From assembly GCA_005223375.1 (NCBI GenBank), contig RXOD01004394.1:1-23024 (forward strand): a stretch of 23,024 nucleotides of DNA, read 5' to 3'. The notes under the pieces are model-generated. The model worked only from the letters and a program-made list of their open reading frames with translations. It was not told the DNA's origin and made no database searches. The translations under genes and the position numbers were made by a program. The DNA is from Amoebophrya sp. AT5.2 (Eukaryota; Sar; Dinophyceae; Syndiniales; Amoebophryaceae). Shown here piece by piece: positions 1 through 8,811 of the stretch; the stretch's first letter is position 1; every line of letters starts with the position of its first letter.

Positions 1-130
1 CATGCGGAAGAACTTCGGCAACTTTCTGCTGCCGGAGGAGCTACAGGCGGTCCCTTCACGGGGCCGAGCCCGTTTTCGGAAAACTTTTCCGCGGCGGTGA
101 AGCGGCACGGGGAGGAACTGCGCGTTATGA
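1..130 (+). repeat. Edge copies of the F-x3-F...RHxEELR repeat
   Basis: Bases 1-51 encode the end of a repeat unit (HAEELRQLSAAGGATGG), matching the unit ends near 5400-5730. Bases 73-123 encode a second, diverged unit (FSENFSAAVKRHGEELR). The repeat family is therefore present about 5.2 kb upstream of its main array, and more copies probably lie outside the window. Confidence 0.75.
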
Positions 131-3100
131 GCGAGACCGGGCGCGGCGCAGCTGGTCCCTGGGCGGCCTCCAAGCACGTGCTCGGCGTCGCCACGACCAG
201 GGGACCGATCGCGCAGACCTCGCAGACGCTGGCCGATCGGCACGCGCAGCTGCGGATGCAGCAGTTGGCGCGGTCTATGATGCGCGACAGTCCCTCCTTG
301 ACCGGCGGCGCACTGGCGAACTCGATGGAGGCCTACGCGCGCGAACTGTACCAGCGCACCGGGAACGCGGCCTTCGCGCGGCAGGTGGAGCGCAACCGGA
401 GTTCGCTGCTCGGCATGGGGAACCAAGTCCGGCCGGCCGCCGGCGCCACCGCGGTGCTGGGGGCGCTCGGCCCACTGGATCACGCCAACGCGAACCACTA
501 CCAGACCATCGCCGGCGCGGGCGAGTTCGGCATGGGGAAGGACTACTGGCGCCGGGTGCTGGAGAAGGAGAACACCGCGCTCGAGCGAAGTGAGCTGAGT
601 CCGTACCGCCGGGAAGGGGCCGGGCCGGAGGACGGCGCGTACCAGGACAACCGGTTCTACAAGTCGGCCCAGGGCGAGGAGCAGTACAAGGAACTGCTCG
701 GGCGCTATCGCGCGCCGGGCGGCGCTCGGTACGGCACGCCGGTGGACACAGACAGCGCGGACCTGCTGAAGAACACGTACAAGGTGGAAAAGCACGCGCA
801 CGAGATGCAGCAGAACCAGTTCCGTTTCTACCCGGAGCCGCCGGACGAGGAGAGCAGCAGGAGCCCGACCGGAAGTCCACCGCCACGCAACAAAAGCACG
901 ACTTCCACACGAGGACGAAACGTTCCTGAAAGCGTAGAGTTACAGCAGTACCGCGCAGACGTAATCCGCGATCTCTCGGAGTACTACCTGGGCTTCAAGG
1001 ACGCGACGGTGATACGCCGCCGACACCATGAGGACCGGGGAGATGAGCCAGACGCGTGGCAGGAGTGGATGGGCGGGAGTAAAAGCCCGTCGGCTTCGAG
1101 GGGCGGAGCGCTCACGGCCACAGGGGACGAGAAGTACAGGTTCGAGGCCATGAATAGCATGGGAAAGGTGAAAATGCGGTCCTTCGCGTCGCCGGAGGAC
1201 GATGGCGCGGCTGGTGCGCGTCGTCGCGGAAACATACCGATGACTCTGTCGCCCAAAGGCCGTGGAGGAGCGGGAGCTCGATCCGGAGGAGGTTCTGGTT
1301 CATCGGCCGCTGCGCAGGGAATGGGCTCTGCGTCTGCCGCGGCGCAGAAGGCGGGCGGTGCTGGATTCAGCGGTCTGGCCACGCCAGGAGGTCAGGCATC
1401 GAAGACGGACAGTCGGGGAAGCCGCGGCGCGGGCGCCGGAGGGAGTGCGGGTCAGCAGGAGGACGGCGTGGAGGATGCAGCCGCCGGCGCCGCATCGGAG
1501 TCAGAGAATAAAGCAGCTTCTGGCACAGAAATGGGGGGAGGCCCCACCTCCGCTGCTCCGTCAGGCGGCGCTCCGGGCGAAGATCTCGCAGAAGATGAGA
1601 TGGGCGAAGTAGAGGCCCTGGATGCTGTCGAGGGGATGCCGGGTGATGTTGAAGAAGTGCCGGGCTATGAGGAAGATGTCACTGATGCTGATCGCAGAAG
1701 TGACGGCGTGGAAGGGGCTGCCGCGCCCTCGCGCTCCAGTTCGTCAAGAGCGCGAAAAACATCACTCGCGGAGCCGAAATCGGGTGCATATGGCGTACCC
1801 GGATCCGGCAATGAAATGATGGAAATGCCAGATGGCAGGGAATTCCCGAAATCGGGGGGAGATGGAGCGTTCGTCTCGCTTCGTGAAGGTGAAATTCCGA
1901 GCGGCGGACCTGGTAGCGGCATAATGGGTTTCGACGAGGATGGCGTGCGCGTTCCCAGATCCGTAGCCGGAGGAGCAGGCGCTCTTGATGACGCTGAAAG
2001 TCGAAGTGCTACTGCTAGCGTTAGCGGTCAGGGCTCCCATCGCGGCTCGCGCTCGGCTTCGGGCGCAGGAAGCCGTGTCGGCAGCGCCATCGACGCCGGC
2101 CGCGAAGATCTCGATGGAATCCCAGGCCCTCCACCCGAGGCGGAAATTCGTGGACGAGGTGGCGGTTTTCATGAGGTCGATGCCGACGGCATGGGGCCCG
2201 TGCCTAGCCAGAGACAGTCGGCGACGAAACCACACTCCTCTACACGCGGTTCGGGATTGGGGAGTCGCTTAGGTAGCAGTATCGAGAAGCTCGACGGTAG
2301 GGGCAGCGGGACAGGGGTGCCGATCCCGCCGTCGTCCATACCTATTGCCGAAACGAGGAGGACCCAGTCGAGCGCCAGCGCGCACAGGTCGTCTGCGGAG
2401 CACGCAGATTCAGGAAGCAGTATGCGCAGCCGCGGCCCTGCCACCGGTGCTAGCGGTGCGGATGGCGTGCCTAGCCAGCAGCAGAAATCGGCCACGAGAC
2501 ATTCATCAACGTACGAAGTTGGGGGAAGTCGAAGCAGTGGCGCGGCGGGTCGTGGAGCGGATCCATTGAACGAAGTCGACGACCACGGGGATGATCAAAG
2601 CGCCAGCGCAACCGACAGCAAACAGAGCAGAAGTACTGGGACACGCGGCAGTGCGGAAGACCGAAGTGACTCCGGAGCGGGAGATCCTGCTTCATCAAAA
2701 AAAAGTCACTACAAGAGCGGAGCACACGAGGTCGACGGCAGCAGAACCAGAAGCAGTGCTGGGCCCGGGACACGCAGCAGTGCAGGAGACCAAAGTGACT
2801 CTGGACCCGGAGCCGGCGGGCCTGCTTCAGAGAAAAGTCGATCGCAGTACAAGAGCGACGCACACGAGGTCGGCGACAGGGCCAGCACCAGAAAGTCTTC
2901 TGTAGGAAAAAGCGGCAGCAATGCTCCTGCCGACGAGGGAGACGATGTAAGCGCTAGTGTTAGTGCGTCCGACAGCAAGCAGAGCAGCCGTAGCAGTGCC
3001 GGGGCACAAGGCAGTGCAGAAGACCAAAGTGCCTCCGGAGCGCCGGCCGGTCCGATTGACATAGACTTCAGCGACAGTCGCCACGAGAGCAAGCTCCGTA

Positions 3101-6100
3101 GCATCGCCAGTGGCCACGACCGTGCAGGCAGCGGGATCGATGCCGGCGACGGGGGTACCAGGCAATCATCAAGGCATTCCGGAGCTCCACGTTCAGGATC
3201 CGGTCAAATTCCTGGCTCTCATTCCGCTGGCTCCGGGTCTGGTCAAGGCCCCGGCAGCGGGATCGACGGGGGTACAAGGCAATCATCAAGGCATTCCGGA
3301 GCTCCACGTTCAGGATCCGGTCAAATTCCTGGCTCTCGTTCCGCTGGCTCCGGGTCTGGTCAACGCCCCGGCAGCGGGATCGATGGCGGCGACGGTGGTA
3401 CAAGGCAATCCTCAAAGTATTCGGGAACGGGAGCTCCTCATGAAGATACTGGATCTGGTCAAATTCCTGGCTCCCATTCCGCCAGCTCCGGGTCTGGTCA
3501 AGGCCCCGGCAGCGGGATCGATGGCCATGGCGGCGACGGGGGTACAAGGCAATCGTCCAGGCATTCCGGAGCTCCACGTTCAGGGTCCGGTCACATTCCT
3601 GGCTCCCGTTCCGGCGACGGGTCCGGTCAAGGCCCTGGCAGCGGCATCGGTGGCGGCGACGGAGGTACAGCGCACCAATCTTCGAGGCACTCCGGAGCCC
3701 CTCGTCCTGGATCTGGTCAAGTTTTAGGCTCCCGGTCGTCCGGCTCCGGGTCAGGGTCTGGTCCCGGCGCGGCCGATGTTGACGGAGGCGTCGTCGACGC
3801 GAACCCGAACATCCGCGAAGACCTTCTGACCACGCTGGAGCAGGTCGTCGGCATCATCGAACAGGACGAAGGACTCCCGCTGCCCCCGCTGAATTACCTG
3901 CTCTTCGACAGCATCGACCCCGCCGCTGACGCGTATCTCGACACACTGCGCGCCTACGCAGACGCGCAGCGGATGTTCCAGAATAACGCGAAGGACTCAA
4001 AACTCGGCGGCATCGGCCGAGAAGCGCCTCTGGTTCCTGCCGACGCGCTCTACGAGCTCGAGCGGTATGCGCGAACACTCGACGCGGACGCAGTGAACAA
4101 CGGGCAGCGTCCGGGGTACGTAGCGGCGTTGAGGAACCAGCTGCGAAGGTGGGAAGGGGGCAACCGGTACGTGGCGGCGCCGCCGCCGAACGTCCGCAGA
4201 TCGCCGGATGGAGTGTTCCCGCATGTGGGTGGCGGTGTGGGCAGCCCCCTCGGCGGGCCGCCGGCGCCGCCGCATTTGGTCCCCGACAACATGTCCCCGG
4301 AAGGCTGGGCACGGGCGGACAAAGTCACCGGCGGGCTGTTGGGCGCGGAACCCGCCCTCCAGGACGGCGGCGGTGACCGCCCGCGGCCGAAGGGCCCGGT
4401 GCGGGACAACGTCGGCTCGCCCCACCTCTTCGCGAACGTCGCTGCGAACGCCATGATCGGAGATGCAGGGAGCTATCAACCCCGTCCCGGCGGCCCCTCC
4501 GGAACCTACGGCGGCGGCATTCCGGACATGAGTGCCGGCGTCGCAAACCCGCTGCAGCCGAGTCCGACGCACCGTCAGGCCGCGGGCGAGCTGGACAGTA
4601 TCCTCCGCTCCGAGCGCGGATCGCCGATCCGCGACGACATGACGATGTGGCCGCACGCGTTGCCGCGCATAAAGCTGAAGGAGGTGCACGACCAGCGCGA
4701 TCTGCACTACAAAGCGAACCAAGCGCTGCTGAAGGCAGCCTCTAGTAGCGGCCAAGACCAATCGGTGCAGGACCGGCGGGGGCTGAACATGAGAGGCAAC
4801 GACGCCGTGTACACGCGTGTTCGCAACGACCACGACAGCATCAACGGGTACCTGAACGCAAAGCTGCTCCAAAAACCAGACGGCGGCGCCACGCTGTCGC
4901 CGCGGCGCATGTCCCCGGAAATGGTCGGGAAATTGCAAAGGGACGGGGTGGCTCGCCGGGACTACGCAAACAAGCTGCTGGTGCTGTCGCCACGGCGGGG
5001 GGAGCAGCCCTTCGGCATCAAAAAGATTGTGGACTCGAAGCTGACGGACGGGCAGATCGCTATTCCGGACATGGTGGATTCCGTGTCGCCGAAACCAATG
5101 CCACCATTCGCGGAGTCGCTGGCACGGTTGCACCGCGATCTGGAAGATAAAATGGAGGAGCTGGTGCTCGGTCGCGGTGGAACTACAACTACAACAGCGC
5201 CAGTCGATGACCGGGAGAAGTTCGTGCGCATGAATTTGGCCACGGTGGGGGACATGAAAATCCCCGACACCGAGGTGGACATGAATGACCCTGGAAGGGC
5301 GCGAGACAGAAGCGCAGAAACGGCAGCGGAGCGCGCGGCGCAGGAAGGCCTCCGGAGTCGCTTTGAGGAGGAGTTTGCGCGGGCGAAAAACCGCCATGCA
5401 GAAGAGCTGCGGCAACTTGCTGCCGCGCATGGTGGAGGAGCTGCGGGCGGTCGCTTCGAGGAGGAGTTTGCGCGGGCGAAAAACCGCCATGCAGAAGAGC
5501 TGCGGCAACTTGCTGCCGCGCATGGTGGAGAAGCTGCAGGCGGTCGCTTTGAAGAAGAGTTTGCGCGGGCGAAAAACCGCCATGCACAAGAGCTGCGGCA
5601 ACTTGCTGCCGCGCATGGTGGAGGAGCTGCAGGCGGTCGCTTTGAAGAGGAGTTCGCCAGAGCGAAAGAACGACATCTAGAAGAATTGCAGCAGCTTGTC
5701 GCTGCCGGTGGGGCGGTTGATGAAGAAAAGGCAGTTGAGCTCGCGGCTAAACTTGCGGCGGACGCCGCGATGGAGGCAATACGGCGGCAAGAACAAATGC
5801 CAATGTTGTCAGGTAGCGGTCGTGGAGGGAGCGACGTGGCCGGCGTGCGGGGGGGGCCTTCGTCTGCTGGCGGCAGCCGGAAAAGTCAGCTCGAGGACGA
5901 ATTCGTGCGGGCGAAAGCCCGCCAAGAAGAAGAGTTGCGGCAAGTTGCTGCTTACGGACTCGTTGCAGGCGGTCGCCGTCGCTTTGAGGAGGAGTTCCCC
6001 CGAACTCTTAAGCGACATGCGGATGAAATGCGGAAACTTGCCTCTGACGCTGCCCGGGCTGATGAGAAGTCAGTTGAGCATGCAGCGCAAATTGCGGCGG

Positions 6101-8811
6101 AAGCTGCGGAGGACGCATTACGGCGGCAACAACAAATTCAAATGTTGTCAGGTGCCGATGGAGGGGGCGAAGCCGAAGGCGATGGCGATATGGCTGGATT
6201 ATACCCGACGGGGATTTCAGCTGGCAGCGGCGTTGCTGGAGCTGCCGGGCGCTTTGACGAGGAGTTCTCGCGGATGAAAAACCGTCATGCAGAAGAATTG
6301 CGGCAACTTGCTGCTGCCAGCGGAGGATCTGCAGGCGGCCGCTTTGAGGAGGAGTTCGCCAGAGCGAAAAAGCGACATGCGGAAGAATTGCGGCAACTTG
6401 CAGTTGCTGCCGGTGGGGCTAAAGAACAAGCAGCTGAGCTCGCGGCTCAACTTGCGGCGGCAAACGCGAATGACGCAATGTGGCCAGAACAAATGCAAAT
6501 GCTCTCACGTGGCAGTCGTGGGAGCGATATGGCCGGTTTGCGGGGCGGGGGGCAGCTTTCTGCTGGCAGCGGCGACGTTGCTGGAGCTGAACCGGGAGAT
6601 GTGAAGAGATCACCGGCGCGTGGACCACTTCCGCAAGACCGCAGCGTGAATGTGGCTGCTCTGTTCGGCCTGATCCCTCCCGAAAATATACCACGTGGCA
6701 GTCGCGGGGGCGATATGGTCGTGTTGCGGGAGGGGCTTTCTACTGGCAGCGGCGTTGCTGGAGCTGGCGGGCGCTTTGAGGAGGAATTTTCGCTGATGAA
6801 AAATCGTCACTCAGAGGAATTGCGGCAACTTGCTGCTTCTGGAGGATCTGCAGGCGGCCGCTTTGAGGAGGAGTTCGCCAGAGCGAAAAAGCGACATGCA
6901 GAAGAATTGCGGCAACTTGCAGCTGCTGCCGGTGTGGCTGATGAAGACGCAGCTGAGTTCGTCGCTCAACTTGCGGCCGCAAACGCGAATGACGCAATGC
7001 GGCCAGAACAAATGCAAATGCTCTCACGTGGCAGTCGTGGGAGCGATATGGCCGGTTTTCGGGACCGACGACCTCCTGGAGGTGTGACGGGATCGCCGGC
7101 GCGTGGACCACTTCCGCAAGACCGCAGCGTGAACGTGGCTGCTCTGTTCGGGTTGCAGCCCCCCGCCGCCAAAAACGTCGGCAATCCTCGAGACAAGACC
7201 TTTGTTTCCGAACGGAGCGGAGGTTCAGCTGGTATGGAGCTCGGCAACACGATGATGGGGCAGCCGCGGAACGCACCTTCGGTTCCCCGTGCACTGCTCG
7301 AGCGCTACAAGCAACAGGACCCCCTCGACCCGCGCGTGAAAGCTTCCGCGATGGGCTACCTCGACAGAAAATGGGACGCCAAGGCGGCGGAGGACGCGAG
7401 AGCGGCCTTCGATGCGGCAGAACTGGCACGGGCGCAGGCGGGAAGCAACATGGCGCGGGACGCCACGGACTACGCGCGCAGGCAGCAAGACGGTGGCCTA
7501 CAGCTGTCAGGCAGAGGGGTTTCGCCTGGCGGCCGCGGCCGAATTTCTCCGCGCAACGCCAACGCTCAGGTAAACGTCAGCGCGCTGTTCAACGCGAACA
7601 ACCAGCACCAGGTGACGGTGCTTCCCCCCGGCGGCAGGGGAAACCCCAACGCCCTCGGAATGCAGCAGCAACGGGGGCCCCCGCGGCCGGTTTTATCGCC
7701 GCATCAGCACCACCAGAGGGCGGTCGAGAGCGAGCGCAAGAGGCTGGCAAAGACTTCCCCCACGGGAGTGCGCAAACACGCTCCGGGAAGTGGGATCGAC
7801 GGGGCGGACGCAGGCATTGCTCGCAATTCGCTGGCCGAATCCGCACCGACGCGTGTAAGCGATGAGGCTCCCGCGGCACCTGCACAAATACAACGAGTAA
7901 GCGAAGCCGCTGCCGCACCTCCCGTTCCTCCGCCAGCTGCACGTGTAAGCGAAGCCGCGCCGATACCTGTGAGTGGAGGAGCGGGAGGAGCCGCGGGTCT
8001 GGCAAGCGGTGGGGCAGCAGTGCCGGGCAGTGCTGCAGCTGCTGTGCCGGGCAGTGCTGCAGCTGCAATACCGGGCAGTGCGAACGCAACCGCGTCGGCT
8101 CCCGCGAGTGCAAGTGGTTCCGCCGCCGCTTCGGAAACTGCGAGTGCTACCGAAAATAGCGGGGAGGGGGACGAGGGAGAGGCGCCCATGATGTTCTATC
8201 CCGCTGCACTGCACGAAAGCGAGCTCGAGCTCGACCCAAGCGCCCCTCAACTTGCTCCACAACCACAATCGCAAGCGCTCCCAGAGCCTGCCGCGCACAA
8301 AAGGCTGAAAAATAAATCGCAGCAGATCGCGGACGAGAACGCGGCCGCAGCGGCTGCGGAGCGGAAAGCGGTCGATTTAGGTCGAGTCACGCTGAACATG
8401 TCAATCGAGCAGCCTCACGTATCAACCTCGAGTAAGCAGTTCTTCGCGGAAGACTACACTGCAATCGAAGGAAAATCGTCTTTGTTGCTCCGTACGAAAC
8501 GGCTGCGCGAGAAGCAGGAAGCGGAAAGACGGAAGGCCACAGCAGGAATCAAAGAAGTCTCGGCGGAAGCCGTCTCGCTGCCGTCCGTGCCGAAACTGGA
8601 AGTGGGGGGGAGCGCCGTCGCGTCAGGTTCTTCGGGTTCGAGCGATGGTCCGGGGGCTCCTGGCGTGCTTGCGGGGGGAAACTGCGATGTGAAAAACGCG
8701 CGCTCGCCGACCCTCCCCGGTCCCTCAAAGCTCCTGGAAAGAGCGCAGAAACACATGCACAGAAAAGCAGCAGCCGCAGCTGCAAGCCAGAAAGACGCCC
8801 TTGAAAAATAG
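1..8811 (+). CDS. Giant repeat-rich protein of unknown function, 5' partial
   Basis: I do not recognise this protein. The frame is open from base 1 to the TAG at 8809-8811, giving at least 2,936 residues without an intron. The first bases already encode a repeat fragment (HAEELRQLSAAGG), so the true start lies left of the window; the first in-frame ATG (127) is probably internal. In order it shows an N-terminal helical, charged part (residues about 40-280); a long Ser/Gly/Ala/Asp low-complexity part; Gly/Ser repeats (about 1043-1255); a globular-looking helical stretch rich in Leu and Asp (about 1265-1385); Pro/Gly-rich linkers; amphipathic F-E-E-E-F...RHAEELRQL repeats (about 1787-2330); and a basic, alanine-rich C-terminus. 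No signal peptide or membrane segment is visible. The repeats look like coiled-coil or scaffold elements, so a structural or scaffolding role is a guess only. Antisense and other-frame ORFs here are shadows of GC-rich codon use. Confidence 0.85.
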   Translation, partial: HAEELRQLSAAGGATGGPFTGPSPFSENFSAAVKRHGEELRVMSETGRGAAGPWAASKHVLGVATTRGPIAQTSQTLADRHAQLRMQQLARSMMRDSPSLTGGALANSMEAYARELYQRTGNAAFARQVERNRSSLLGMGNQVRPAAGATAVLGALGPLDHANANHYQTIAGAGEFGMGKDYWRRVLEKENTALERSELSPYRREGAGPEDGAYQDNRFYKSAQGEEQYKELLGRYRAPGGARYGTPVDTDSADLLKNTYKVEKHAHEMQQNQFRFYPEPPDEESSRSPTGSPPPRNKSTTSTRGRNVPESVELQQYRADVIRDLSEYYLGFKDATVIRRRHHEDRGDEPDAWQEWMGGSKSPSASRGGALTATGDEKYRFEAMNSMGKVKMRSFASPEDDGAAGARRRGNIPMTLSPKGRGGAGARSGGGSGSSAAAQGMGSASAAAQKAGGAGFSGLATPGGQASKTDSRGSRGAGAGGSAGQQEDGVEDAAAGAASESENKAASGTEMGGGPTSAAPSGGAPGEDLAEDEMGEVEALDAVEGMPGDVEEVPGYEEDVTDADRRSDGVEGAAAPSRSSSSRARKTSLAEPKSGAYGVPGSGNEMMEMPDGREFPKSGGDGAFVSLREGEIPSGGPGSGIMGFDEDGVRVPRSVAGGAGALDDAESRSATASVSGQGSHRGSRSASGAGSRVGSAIDAGREDLDGIPGPPPEAEIRGRGGGFHEVDADGMGPVPSQRQSATKPHSSTRGSGLGSRLGSSIEKLDGRGSGTGVPIPPSSIPIAETRRTQSSASAHRSSAEHADSGSSMRSRGPATGASGADGVPSQQQKSATRHSSTYEVGGSRSSGAAGRGADPLNEVDDHGDDQSASATDSKQSRSTGTRGSAEDRSDSGAGDPASSKKSHYKSGAHEVDGSRTRSSAGPGTRSSAGDQSDSGPGAGGPASEKSRSQYKSDAHEVGDRASTRKSSVGKSGSNAPADEGDDVSASVSASDSKQSSRSSAGAQGSAEDQSASGAPAGPIDIDFSDSRHESKLRSIASGHDRAGSGIDAGDGGTRQSSRHSGAPRSGSGQIPGSHSAGSGSGQGPGSGIDGGTRQSSRHSGAPRSGSGQIPGSRSAGSGSGQRPGSGIDGGDGGTRQSSKYSGTGAPHEDTGSGQIPGSHSASSGSGQGPGSGIDGHGGDGGTRQSSRHSGAPRSGSGHIPGSRSGDGSGQGPGSGIGGGDGGTAHQSSRHSGAPRPGSGQVLGSRSSGSGSGSGPGAADVDGGVVDANPNIREDLLTTLEQVVGIIEQDEGLPLPPLNYLLFDSIDPAADAYLDTLRAYADAQRMFQNNAKDSKLGGIGREAPLVPADALYELERYARTLDADAVNNGQRPGYVAALRNQLRRWEGGNRYVAAPPPNVRRSPDGVFPHVGGGVGSPLGGPPAPPHLVPDNMSPEGWARADKVTGGLLGAEPALQDGGGDRPRPKGPVRDNVGSPHLFANVAANAMIGDAGSYQPRPGGPSGTYGGGIPDMSAGVANPLQPSPTHRQAAGELDSILRSERGSPIRDDMTMWPHALPRIKLKEVHDQRDLHYKANQALLKAASSSGQDQSVQDRRGLNMRGNDAVYTRVRNDHDSINGYLNAKLLQKPDGGATLSPRRMSPEMVGKLQRDGVARRDYANKLLVLSPRRGEQPFGIKKIVDSKLTDGQIAIPDMVDSVSPKPMPPFAESLARLHRDLEDKMEELVLGRGGTTTTTAPVDDREKFVRMNLATVGDMKIPDTEVDMNDPGRARDRSAETAAERAAQEGLRSRFEEEFARAKNRHAEELRQLAAAHGGGAAGGRFEEEFARAKNRHAEELRQLAAAHGGEAAGGRFEEEFARAKNRHAQELRQLAAAHGGGAAGGRFEEEFARAKERHLEELQQLVAAGGAVDEEKAVELAAKLAADAAMEAIRRQEQMPMLSGSGRGGSDVAGVRGGPSSAGGSRKSQLEDEFVRAKARQEEELRQVAAYGLVAGGRRRFEEEFPRTLKRHADEMRKLASDAARADEKSVEHAAQIAAEAAEDALRRQQQIQMLSGADGGGEAEGDGDMAGLYPTGISAGSGVAGAAGRFDEEFSRMKNRHAEELRQLAAASGGSAGGRFEEEFARAKKRHAEELRQLAVAAGGAKEQAAELAAQLAAANANDAMWPEQMQMLSRGSRGSDMAGLRGGGQLSAGSGDVAGAEPGDVKRSPARGPLPQDRSVNVAALFGLIPPENIPRGSRGGDMVVLREGLSTGSGVAGAGGRFEEEFSLMKNRHSEELRQLAASGGSAGGRFEEEFARAKKRHAEELRQLAAAAGVADEDAAEFVAQLAAANANDAMRPEQMQMLSRGSRGSDMAGFRDRRPPGGVTGSPARGPLPQDRSVNVAALFGLQPPAAKNVGNPRDKTFVSERSGGSAGMELGNTMMGQPRNAPSVPRALLERYKQQDPLDPRVKASAMGYLDRKWDAKAAEDARAAFDAAELARAQAGSNMARDATDYARRQQDGGLQLSGRGVSPGGRGRISPRNANAQVNVSALFNANNQHQVTVLPPGGRGNPNALGMQQQRGPPRPVLSPHQHHQRAVESERKRLAKTSPTGVRKHAPGSGIDGADAGIARNSLAESAPTRVSDEAPAAPAQIQRVSEAAAAPPVPPPAARVSEAAPIPVSGGAGGAAGLASGGAAVPGSAAAAVPGSAAAAIPGSANATASAPASASGSAAASETASATENSGEGDEGEAPMMFYPAALHESELELDPSAPQLAPQPQSQALPEPAAHKRLKNKSQQIADENAAAAAAERKAVDLGRVTLNMSIEQPHVSTSSKQFFAEDYTAIEGKSSLLLRTKRLREKQEAERRKATAGIKEVSAEAVSLPSVPKLEVGGSAVASGSSGSSDGPGAPGVLAGGNCDVKNARSPTLPGPSKLLERAQKHMHRKAAAAAASQKDALEK
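2600..3070 (+). repeat. Degenerate Ser-rich repeats (YKSxAHEV / GSAEDQS / DSKQS)
   Basis: Within the giant frame, phrases recur imperfectly: SKKSHYKSGAHEVDG and SRSQYKSDAHEVGD; TRGSAEDRSDSGAG, TRSSAGDQSDSGPG and AQGSAEDQSASGAP; and SASATDSKQSRS with SASDSKQSSRSS. This is an older, more diverged repeat field than the Gly/Ser array directly downstream. The composition suggests disorder and many possible phosphorylation sites, although no kinase motif stands out. Confidence 0.65.
3127..3765 (+). repeat. Gly/Ser-rich tandem repeat, five units of 39-46 codons
   Basis: Unit starts, marked by the GGCAGCGGgATCG motif (encoding GSGI), are at 3127, 3253, 3370, 3508 and 3637, so spacings are 126, 117, 138 and 129 bp, all multiples of three. 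Each unit reads roughly GSGIDGG(D)GGTRQSSRHSG, followed by APRSGSGQIPGSRSAGSGSG. The lengths differ by whole codons, so the array expands and contracts without breaking the frame. It encodes a flexible, Ser-rich and likely disordered linker. Confidence 0.85.
5359..5730 (+). repeat. Four tandem 93-bp units encoding RFEEEFARAKNRHAEELRQL
   Basis: Unit starts at 5359, 5452, 5545 and 5638 are exactly 93 bp (31 codons) apart. The first three units are almost identical in DNA, and the fourth has diverged in its second half. Each encodes a charged amphipathic helix (F-E-E-E-F-A-R-A-K-x-R-H-x-E-E-L-R-Q-L) followed by an Ala/Gly/His linker. Strong DNA identity points to recent unequal exchange. The family continues in degenerate copies at about 5887 and 5977 and in pairs at 6250/6340 and 6772/6859. 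Confidence 0.9.
6221..7165 (+). repeat. Tandem duplication of a block of about 0.4-0.5 kb within the giant gene
   Basis: Block A (about 6221-6681) and block B (about 6743-7165) are in the same order and frame, offset by about 520 bp. Each holds SGVAGA, two F-E-E-E-F/RHAEELRQL helices (6250 and 6340; 6772 and 6859), an AAQLAAANANDAM helix, the phrase EQMQMLSRGSRGSDMAG, and SPARGPLPQDRSVNVAALFGL. Block A has an extra Gly-rich stretch before its end. The duplicate copies differ by scattered substitutions, so the event is older than the 93-bp array. Confidence 0.85.

Noticed and set aside
3110..3727. A 205-codon + strand frame overlapping the Gly/Ser repeats in another frame
   Set aside because: It is a frame-shifted reading of the tandem repeats, whose lengths are all multiples of three, so stops are absent from every unit once absent from one.
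3997..5676. A 559-codon open frame on the minus strand opposite the giant gene
   Set aside because: It lies wholly inside the much longer + strand frame, mirrors its repeats, is rich in Arg/Pro/Cys, and is explained by GC-rich codons lacking antisense stops.
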